From positions 1 through 5,767 of the forward strand of contig CATPAS010000041.1 of assembly GCA_955652075.1 (NCBI GenBank): DNA of 5,767 bases, given 5' to 3'. Each line of letters opens with the position of its first letter. Within the stretch, counting starts at the first letter, position 1. This document shows positions 1 through 4,532 of this stretch, one piece after another. Source of the stretch: an uncultured Gaiellaceae bacterium (GTDB lineage Bacteria > Actinomycetota > Thermoleophilia > Gaiellales > Gaiellaceae). The notes below the pieces were generated by a model. It worked only from the letters and a program-made list of their open reading frames with translations, did not search any database and had not been told where the DNA came from. Made by a program: the position numbers and the translations under genes.

Positions 1-121
1 GCGCGTAGCCGGTGGAGTCGGGACCACGGTGCTTCATCGACTGCAGCATGGCCGTCATGTCGTGACCGACGGCATGCGTCCCGTCCCCGTTCCGGTAGAT
101 GATCCCGGCGATCCCGCACAT
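1..121 (-). CDS. Class II glutamine amidotransferase (GlxB/MgsA-like), N-terminal part, truncated by window edge
   Basis: Only 40 codons are visible. The product begins Met-Cys-Gly-Ile-Ala-Gly-Ile, so Cys2 would become the N-terminal nucleophile after Met removal, the hallmark of class II (Ntn-hydrolase) glutamine amidotransferases. A HRGPDSTG block at residues 31-38 matches the family's substrate-binding Arg-Gly-Pro-Asp-Ser motif. Such domains release ammonia from glutamine (or another gamma-glutamyl amide) for a synthase partner. The ATG at 121-119 overlaps the TGA of the glutamine synthetase (123-121) as TGATG, and no Shine-Dalgarno is visible just upstream, so translation is probably coupled to that gene. 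Adjacency to a GlnT-type synthetase favours a GlxB (glutamate-synthase-like glxBCD) or MgsA (N-methylglutamate synthase) subunit. The N-terminus of full-length glutamate synthase, GlmS, PurF or asparagine synthetase cannot be excluded from so short a piece, although those genes do not normally follow glnT. Confidence 0.85.
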   Translation of the reverse strand, partial: MCGIAGIIYRNGDGTHAVGHDMTAMLQSMKHRGPDSTGYA

Positions 122-1566
122 CAGGGGAGCACGTCCAGGTACTTCTCCCGCTCCCAGTCCGTGACGGCGGCGAGGAACTGCTCCCACTCGTCACGCTTGT
201 AGTGCATATAGACATCGTAGAGACGGCCGGGTAGGGCACTGCGCACGACCTCGTCCTCTGCGAGCGCCTGGAGGGCCTCGCCGAGGTGGTCGGGCACACG
301 GGGGATCTCGCCGCCCTCGGCCAGCACGTCGTAGACGTTGCGCTGCTGCGGCGGGCCGGGGTCGAGCTTCCGCTTGACGCCGTCGAGCCCAGCCTTCAGG
401 AGCGCGGCCTGCGTCAGGTACGGGTTGCAGGCAGAGTCGACTGCACGGAACTCGAAGCGTCCCCCGCTGGCCACACGGACGAGCGTCGTTCGGTTCTGCC
501 AGCCGTAGTCCTTGTAGATCGGCGCCCAGAACCCGAAGTCCCAGAAGCGCTTGTACGAGTTGACGGTCGAGGCGGTGACCCCGCAAAGGCCGCGGTAGTG
601 GTCGAGGATGCCCCCCATGAACTGGAGCCCGATCTCCGACAGCTTCGCGGGACCGTCGGCGTCGTAGAAGACGTTGTTGCCGTCTCCGTCCACGAGCGTG
701 AAGTGGTGGTGCGCGCCGTTGGCCGACACGCCTGTAAAAGGCTTCGGCATGAAGCTCGCGATCACGCCGTGCTTGCGCGCCACCGCTGCGCAGATCTGGC
801 GGTAGGTCGAGAGGTTGTCAGCCGTGCGGACGGCGCGGTCGAAGAGGAAGTTGAGCTCGAGCTGCCCGGGTGAGTCCTCGTGGTCGCCGTACGTGGGGTT
901 GATGCCGAGCCGTTCGCCGTAGTCGATCACGTCCAGGATGATCTCCCGGAGCTCCTCGAACTGGTTGATGTGGTAGCACCACGGCTTCGTCAGACCCTGC
1001 GCGTCGTTCGGGTCGTCCGTCTTGCTCATCCACATCATCTCGGGCTCGATGCCGCAGAGGAACGTGTAACCGAGCTCCTGCTCCACCTCGTTCGTGATCC
1101 GCTTGAGATTCTGGCGCGGATCGGCTTCGAGCGGCTTGCCGGACTCGGTGTCGTAGCAGTCGCAGAAGACTCGTGCGACGCGCTCGTCCCACGGGAGCTG
1201 CGCAAACGTGTCGAGGTCGGCGATCGCCGCCAGCTCGGACTCCTCGGGGCCGAAGCCGATGTAGCGGTCTTGCCGGTCGACGAACAGGTCGGCGGTCGCG
1301 CCGTAGACGAGCTGGTAGCCCTCCTCGGCGACCTTCTCCCACTGGGTCGCGACGACGCCCTTGCCGTTGACATGACCTGAGACCGAGACCTGCTGGAAGA
1401 AGATGTACTTGATCCCCCGCTCGTTGATGAGCTTGCGGAGCTGCCGGATTTTTTCGAGCCGGTCCGGATCGTGTCGGGCCTGATCGAGCGTCGGAAAGGG
1501 ATCGGGAACGGGCCCTTTGCCGAGGACCCGCTGAACCTCGGTCGGACCTGATTCGACGACTGCCAT
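121..1566 (-). CDS. glnT: Type III (GlnT-like) glutamine synthetase family protein
   Basis: A 481-residue ATP-dependent ligase that joins an amine or ammonia to the gamma-carboxyl of glutamate in the cytoplasm. The glutamine synthetase signature blocks appear in order: a metal-site segment GIEPEMM near 172-178, DHEDSPGQLELNF near 228-240 (glutamate/metal site), ANGAHHHFTL at 282-291 (ATP-binding His-rich block), WQNRTTLVRV near 356-365, and GRFEFRAVDSACNPYL at 369-384 (active-site Glu and Arg). The HED-x-PGQ form and the neighbouring class II amidotransferase point to the GlnT/TIGR03105-type branch. Gamma-glutamylmethylamide synthetase or another gamma-glutamyl-amine ligase is a real alternative that motifs alone cannot settle. 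The N-terminus carries about 40 residues before the first conserved strand (RKLINERGIKYIFF), making it somewhat long for the family. The ATG at 1566 is chosen because AAGGAG lies exactly 6 nt upstream. An in-frame TTG at 1572 abuts that Shine-Dalgarno and is unlikely. The gene overlaps the next gene by one base (TGATG). Confidence 0.93.
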   Translation of the reverse strand: MAVVESGPTEVQRVLGKGPVPDPFPTLDQARHDPDRLEKIRQLRKLINERGIKYIFFQQVSVSGHVNGKGVVATQWEKVAEEGYQLVYGATADLFVDRQDRYIGFGPEESELAAIADLDTFAQLPWDERVARVFCDCYDTESGKPLEADPRQNLKRITNEVEQELGYTFLCGIEPEMMWMSKTDDPNDAQGLTKPWCYHINQFEELREIILDVIDYGERLGINPTYGDHEDSPGQLELNFLFDRAVRTADNLSTYRQICAAVARKHGVIASFMPKPFTGVSANGAHHHFTLVDGDGNNVFYDADGPAKLSEIGLQFMGGILDHYRGLCGVTASTVNSYKRFWDFGFWAPIYKDYGWQNRTTLVRVASGGRFEFRAVDSACNPYLTQAALLKAGLDGVKRKLDPGPPQQRNVYDVLAEGGEIPRVPDHLGEALQALAEDEVVRSALPGRLYDVYMHYKRDEWEQFLAAVTDWEREKYLDVLP

Positions 1567-1569
1567 AGC

Positions 1570-1581
1570 CAACTCCTTCTT
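1570..1581 (-). promoter_or_regulatory. Ribosome binding site deciding the glutamine synthetase start
   Basis: On the minus strand AAGGAG (1578-1573) is followed by TTGGCT and then ATG at 1566, a 6-nt spacer. This selects ATG over the TTG at 1572, which touches the Shine-Dalgarno with no spacer. Confidence 0.7.
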
Positions 1582-1612
1582 CGCGCGAGGGGTCGCCGGT
1601 GCGGCTACTACC

Positions 1613-1641
1613 AGTACACACGCGGCATAGAGCGGTGTCTA
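1613..1641 (-). promoter_or_regulatory. Candidate sigma70-type promoter before the glutamine synthetase
   Basis: Minus-strand TAGACA (1641-1636, five of six matches to TTGACA) is separated by 17 nt from TGTACT (1618-1613, four of six matches to TATAAT). Transcription would start near 1606, leaving a leader of about 40 nt. It lies in the 94-nt gap between the class I amidotransferase stop and the synthetase start, so glnT and the downstream class II amidotransferase could be expressed separately from the upstream gene. I see no convincing intrinsic terminator in this gap, so read-through from the upstream gene is also possible. Confidence 0.35.
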
Positions 1642-1660
1642 GAGCGGAACCGTTGCGATG

Positions 1661-2374
1661 TCAAGCCCGCACAGCGGCCCCGAGCCAGCGCTCGAACAGA
1701 CGCCTGCCATCTGAGAGGACCTCGTCGGCGCGCGCCTCGAGCTCGGCGAGCAGGCGGTCGAGCGCTCCCTGGCCGAGCACACCCTCGGCCGATTCGGCGT
1801 ACGCTGGCACAAGGGCCCACTCGCGTGCGAGCCCGGGCGAGACCTCCAGGTGAAACTGGACGCCGTAGGCCGCGGCGCCGACGCGGAAGGCCTGATTCGG
1901 GTACGCCGGCGACCCCGCCAGACGCGTCGCACCGTCGGGTAGGTCGAAGGTGTCGCCGTGCCACTGGAGAGTGAGGTGCTCACGGGGCGTCCCCGCGAAG
2001 ACCGGGTCGGCGAGCGCCTCGTCGGTGAGGGTCACGGGCAGCAGGCCGACCTCGGGCGACGGCCCCGGGTAGACGCGGGCGCCGAGACTGGCGGCCAGGA
2101 GCTGAACGCCCAGGCAAACGCCCCAGAAGGGGAGCCCGGAGCGCACGGCCTCCGCGATCAGCTGCTTCTCGTCCACGAGCCAGGGGTGCTCGTCGTCGTC
2201 GACCGCTCCCATCGGCCCGCCCATCGCGACGATCGCATCGAAGGCGCGCCAGTCCGGGAGCGGATCGCCCTCGTCCAGCTCGACACGGTGGATCGTCGCG
2301 CCGCGTTCGTGCAGAACGTCTTCGTACACGCCGGGCGGCTCGCAAGCGATGTGCTGGAGGACGAGAACTTGCAC
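1661..2374 (-). CDS. Class I (GuaA-type) glutamine amidotransferase
   Basis: A 237-residue single-domain protein. The class I catalytic triad is visible: Cys87 in the nucleophile elbow FWGVCLGVQLLA, and His175 and Glu177 in YGVQFHLEVS. MGGPMG at 51-56 matches the oxyanion-hole loop, and LQWHGD near 136-141 is the conserved mid-domain segment. These domains hydrolyse glutamine or related gamma-glutamyl amides. This one stands alone with no fused synthetase, like the many uncharacterised type 1 glutamine amidotransferases that resemble the GMP-synthase amidotransferase domain. It precedes the glutamine synthetase on the same strand by 94 nt, suggesting related metabolism. The start is uncertain. 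GTG at 2374 gives the family-typical N-terminus (M/V-QVLVLQHI) but has no clear Shine-Dalgarno. ATG at 2431 has GGGAGG 11 nt upstream but adds 19 residues of non-conserved, rare-codon-containing sequence. I prefer 2374. The physiological substrate is unknown. Confidence 0.88.
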   Translation of the reverse strand: MQVLVLQHIACEPPGVYEDVLHERGATIHRVELDEGDPLPDWRAFDAIVAMGGPMGAVDDDEHPWLVDEKQLIAEAVRSGLPFWGVCLGVQLLAASLGARVYPGPSPEVGLLPVTLTDEALADPVFAGTPREHLTLQWHGDTFDLPDGATRLAGSPAYPNQAFRVGAAAYGVQFHLEVSPGLAREWALVPAYAESAEGVLGQGALDRLLAELEARADEVLSDGRRLFERWLGAAVRA

Positions 2375-2380
2375 TGCCAG

Positions 2381-2400
2381 AGGCTGCAGCCTAGCTAGGC
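2381..2400. repeat. Two overlapping 12-bp perfect palindromes upstream of the class I amidotransferase
   Basis: AGGCTGCAGCCT (2381-2392) and GCCTAGCTAGGC (2389-2400) are each perfectly self-complementary and share GCCT. They lie 7 to 26 nt upstream of the preferred amidotransferase GTG (2374). If the start at 2431 is used instead, they fall inside the coding region. They could be a dimeric regulator's operator, a small hairpin near the start codon, or a scar at the junction with the GcvT remnant. A single 12-bp palindrome is expected by chance about once in a window this size, so only the clustering and position are suggestive. Confidence 0.3.
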
Positions 2401-2455
2401 CCGATCCAGGCGAGGCACGGCGACCGAGCATGACGGGGCCTGCCTCCCGCTTCGT

Positions 2456-2736
2456 GTGTTGGGACGCGAGTTGCTATTCGGGGTGCAAGTGCCACGCGAG
2501 GGACGCGAGCTTCCTGAGCACGGGGCCGCAGTCACGAGCGCGGCGAGCCGGCGGGGACGTTGACGAGCCCCTGCGAGAGCCCGACACTGGAAAAGGTGAT
2601 CCGTCTCGCGGCTCTGGAGACCCGGTTCGCGGAACGCGGTGCGCGGCTCGAGGTCGCAATCGGTGAGGGCACCGCCTCGGCCACCGTGGAGCCGCTCCCG
2701 ATCAACGACGCCGACGAGCGTCGGCCGCGCAGCTGA
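2456..2736 (+). pseudogene. Decayed C-terminal remnant of a GcvT-family aminomethyltransferase
   Basis: Frame 2 (about 2456-2539) reads like the start of a GcvT C-terminal domain (VPREGRELPEHGAAVTS). Frame 1 (2545-2733) continues it: AGTLTSPCESPTLEKVI, then ARLEVAIGEGTASATV, then PLPINDADERRPRS before TGA at 2734-2736. The TS-x3-SPTL-x-K/R-x-I, LEV and terminal P-x-x-D-x-x-x-x-RPR pattern is that of the tail of glycine-cleavage T protein and sarcosine/dimethylglycine dehydrogenase relatives, which transfer methylene groups to tetrahydrofolate. The join near 2540-2545 needs one extra base, so there is a frameshift (loss of one base in a GC-rich run would explain it). Frame 1 upstream is closed by TGA at 2515-2517, and frame 2 runs into TGA at 2561. 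The catalytic N-terminal bulk is absent, its place being taken by the opposite-strand amidotransferase gene. The 5' limit of the remnant is uncertain. No start codon or Shine-Dalgarno is evident. Recognition is by motif memory, not by a search. Confidence 0.65.
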
Positions 2737-2739
2737 GCT

Positions 2740-3579
2740 GTGGAGAGTTGGAGTGACGAGCAACTCGGTCGCTTCCGCCGGGACGGGTTCGTCGTTCTCG
2801 AGGAAGGCTTCATCGACGCGGATGCAGTCGCGCTCCTCCGCGAGCGCTTCGAACCGCTGTTCGCCGGCCGTTACGAGACCGGGATTCGCCCGGACGAAGT
2901 GAACTGGGTCCCGGAACGCGATCCCGAGGATCGCACTCGTCAGATCTGCAACGGTTGGAAGGCCGATCCATGCATCGCCGCCCAGACGCTCTCAGAGCGG
3001 ACGGGCCGGCTCGCCGCGGCGCTGATGGGGTGGGACGGGGTGCGGGTCATCCAGGACAACTGCATCTGGAAGCCGCCTGGTGCGAAGTCGCTCGGCATGC
3101 ACCAGGACGGAAGCTACCTCGACTACATCGTCCCGCCGGAGATGATCACGTGCTGGATCGCGCTCGACGACACCTCGGCGGAGGCCGGCACCCTCACGTA
3201 CGCGGCCGGCTCGCATCGGTGGCCCCGCTCCCCCGAGAACCGAGGTGAGTTCCATGCGCCCCCCGACTGGCTGGCCCCGCTCGATCGTGCGCGGCCTGCG
3301 GCGGAAGAGTTGCGGCTCGAGCCGGTGGTCGTCCCTGCCGGCGGAGCCGCCTTTCACCACTTCAACACGTTCCACGGCTCAGGACCGAACACGGGCTCAG
3401 TGCACCGCCGCGCGGTGATCTCGCATCTCGTCCAGGCAGACACGCGCTTCCATCCCACGCACGTCGATCCCGTCTACTCGCGGTATCGCCGTGTGGGAGA
3501 CACGACGATGGACGAGTCGTTCTTCCCGATCATCTGGACGCGAGAGGGACGTCGGAGTGGCTGGCTCGATTCGTCTTAG
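2740..3579 (+). CDS. Phytanoyl-CoA dioxygenase (PhyH)-family Fe(II)/2-oxoglutarate oxygenase
   Basis: A 279-residue cytoplasmic oxygenase of the usual PhyH length. The Fe(II) facial triad is visible as His121-x-Asp123 in GMHQDGSYL and His212 in FNTFHGSGPN. Arg223/Arg224 in VHRRAV is the likely 2-oxoglutarate carboxylate anchor. The N-terminus (LGRFRRDGFVVLEEGF) and the segment MITCWIALDDTSAEAGTLTYAAGSHRW are characteristic of the family. Members hydroxylate diverse small molecules using O2 and 2-oxoglutarate, giving succinate and CO2; the substrate cannot be inferred from the sequence. The start is GTG at 2740, 3 nt after the stop of the GcvT remnant. No good Shine-Dalgarno precedes it, consistent with past translational coupling to that gene. 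The gene ends in TAG (3577-3579) and overlaps the convergent Usp-like gene by 4 nt. No dedicated promoter is obvious in the remnant upstream. Confidence 0.93.
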   Translation: MESWSDEQLGRFRRDGFVVLEEGFIDADAVALLRERFEPLFAGRYETGIRPDEVNWVPERDPEDRTRQICNGWKADPCIAAQTLSERTGRLAAALMGWDGVRVIQDNCIWKPPGAKSLGMHQDGSYLDYIVPPEMITCWIALDDTSAEAGTLTYAAGSHRWPRSPENRGEFHAPPDWLAPLDRARPAAEELRLEPVVVPAGGAAFHHFNTFHGSGPNTGSVHRRAVISHLVQADTRFHPTHVDPVYSRYRRVGDTTMDESFFPIIWTREGRRSGWLDSS

Positions 3580-4040
3580 TCCGCCAGCCAGACGAGGCAG
3601 GTCGCGCGCTCGCGGATCTTCTTCGCCGCCCGGCGGGCCCGCCGCGGCTTGAGCTGCGACCGGTCCGGCCCAAAGACGAGCAGGCCTGGGTTGCGCTCGA
3701 CCACGACCTCGAGCAACGCGTCGATCGGGTGCGGGCTGCACACGCGCAGCCGCTCGACGCGCACGGCCAGCGATTGGGCCAGCTCCGCAGGCTTGCGCAA
3801 CTTGTCTTGGAGGTCCTCCCGCTCGATGTAGCCGTAGCCGACGAAGCTCCACGGCGTGGGCGGAACCTCCGCGGCGTTGACGAGGATGAGCGGCTGCCCG
3901 CTCTCGACGGCCGAGTCGACTGCGAAGGCGGTCGCGTCCTCGGCAAAAGGAACGTCGAGTGTCGCGAGGAGAACAGGCCTATTCGCGGAGGACAGAAGCG
4001 ATACGTCCCCGCGCGGGCCGTTGCGCCGAAGGGTCAGCAT
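3576..4040 (-). CDS. Universal stress protein (UspA)-like protein lacking the canonical ATP motif
   Basis: A 154-residue alpha/beta protein. RPVLLATLDVPFAEDATAFAV (21-41) resembles the first strand-helix of the UspA fold, followed by a strand LILVNAAE (51-58). The later PIDALLEVVVERNPGLLVFGPDRS (105-128) is the typical helix-strand ending in the position of the nucleotide loop, and CLVWLAD closes the protein like the usual last strand. The Gly-x2-Gly-x9-Gly-Ser/Thr ATP-binding loop is not present: FGPDRSQLKPRRARRAAKK is Arg/Lys-rich instead. It is therefore probably a non-ATP-binding Usp-like protein, with function unknown. The ATG at 4040 sits one base past the stop of the upstream membrane-protein gene (4044-4042), implying coupled translation. 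The stop TAA (3578-3576) overlaps the end of the convergent oxygenase gene. Other starts would remove conserved sequence or need non-standard codons. Confidence 0.75.
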   Translation of the reverse strand: MLTLRRNGPRGDVSLLSSANRPVLLATLDVPFAEDATAFAVDSAVESGQPLILVNAAEVPPTPWSFVGYGYIEREDLQDKLRKPAELAQSLAVRVERLRVCSPHPIDALLEVVVERNPGLLVFGPDRSQLKPRRARRAAKKIRERATCLVWLAD

Positions 4041-4041
4041 G

Positions 4042-4395
4042 CTACTCGGGGTGGAGCTCCCAGCGGGGTGCGCTGCGCGCCGTGCGGCGGTACCTGCGCC
4101 GCCAGAACGGCAGGAGCACGAAGAGCCAGAACACCATCACGATCGGGATCAGATAGATGAAACCGGAGCTGACCACGACGATTAGGGGCACGAAAACGGC
4201 GGCCATGAGCCCAGCCGCGGCGAGCACCTCGAGCTGGTGGCGTCTGACGCGGCGGAGCAGGCCGTCGTACTCCTCCTGGGGGATCTGCTGCGTGTTCCAA
4301 GAGCGTTGACAGACGTCACACAGCCAGCGTTGACCGTAGGCCACGTCTTTGGTCTCGCCGCACTCGCATTTGATCGTGATCGGCGGCTTCTTCAT
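4042..4395 (-). CDS. Small zinc-ribbon protein with two transmembrane segments
   Basis: A 117-residue protein that I do not recognise as a named family. Near the N-terminus Cys10-x-Cys12 and Cys26-x2-Cys29 (CEC ... CDVC) form a likely zinc ribbon. A charged linker (EEYDGLLRRVRRHQ) is followed by two hydrophobic spans, roughly residues 56-76 and 79-98, separated by a short SSGF turn. An Arg-rich tail (RRRYRRTARS) should keep the C-terminus cytoplasmic by the positive-inside rule, and the ribbon would then also be cytoplasmic. ATG at 4395 is chosen because MKKPPITIKCECG is a natural start and a -10-like element lies just upstream. An ATG at 4431 would add 12 residues but lies upstream of that element. 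The gene is the first of a two-gene unit with the Usp-like gene, one base apart. A role in membrane stress sensing is conceivable but unproven. Confidence 0.72.
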   Translation of the reverse strand: MKKPPITIKCECGETKDVAYGQRWLCDVCQRSWNTQQIPQEEYDGLLRRVRRHQLEVLAAAGLMAAVFVPLIVVVSSGFIYLIPIVMVFWLFVLLPFWRRRYRRTARSAPRWELHPE

Positions 4396-4403
4396 TCGAG
4401 CCC

Positions 4404-4409
4404 ATTGTA
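4404..4409 (-). promoter_or_regulatory. Candidate -10 element for a leaderless zinc-ribbon/Usp transcript
   Basis: Minus-strand TACAAT (4409-4404) matches TATAAT at five of six positions and ends 8 nt before the ATG at 4395. Transcription would start at or next to the A of the start codon, giving a leaderless mRNA, which is common in actinobacteria and consistent with the lack of a Shine-Dalgarno. No good -35 is seen at 16-18 nt spacing. Confidence 0.4.
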
Positions 4410-4445
4410 GGCCGGGCGTCGACGCGGACATCGGATGCGAGCCGA

Positions 4446-4474
4446 TTGAAACGAACTGCGACAGGTGTTACTTT
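4446..4474 (+). promoter_or_regulatory. Candidate sigma70-type promoter of the permease gene
   Basis: TTGAAA (4446-4451, five of six matches to TTGACA) is spaced 17 nt from TACTTT (4469-4474, TAnnnT form). Transcription would start near 4481, giving a leader of about 50 nt before the GTG at 4530. It is divergent from the zinc-ribbon/Usp promoter. The 134-nt intergenic stretch 4396-4529 holds both promoters and I see no RNA gene in it. Confidence 0.45.
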
Positions 4475-4517
4475 CGACGGCGCGGCCCCATGCGGCCTGC
4501 TCCAAACCGACGAGAGA

Positions 4518-4532
4518 GGGAGGTAGAGCGTG
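4518..4532 (+). promoter_or_regulatory. Ribosome binding site deciding the permease start
   Basis: GGGAGG (4518-4523) is 6 nt upstream of GTG at 4530. A second in-frame GTG at 4536 would have a 12-nt spacer, so 4530 is preferred. Confidence 0.65.

Noticed and set aside
286..1380. Two long plus-strand open frames (286-873 and 880-1380) opposite the glutamine synthetase
   Set aside because: They are antisense shadows of a strongly conserved coding gene in GC-rich DNA. The translations show no recognisable motif.
1567..1660. Possible terminator or riboswitch between the class I amidotransferase and the glutamine synthetase
   Set aside because: No stable GC stem with a U-tract and no conserved riboswitch core could be made out; only a candidate promoter was kept.
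2349..2666. A 105-codon plus-strand frame starting at ATG 2349
   Set aside because: It begins inside the amidotransferase gene and gives a Cys/Arg-rich, motif-free product. The GcvT signal lies in the other two frames.
3397..3946. Alternative minus-strand frames 3397-3852 and 3530-3946 across the phyH/Usp junction
   Set aside because: They overlap two better-supported genes and have low-complexity Arg/Ser/Ala composition typical of shadow frames.
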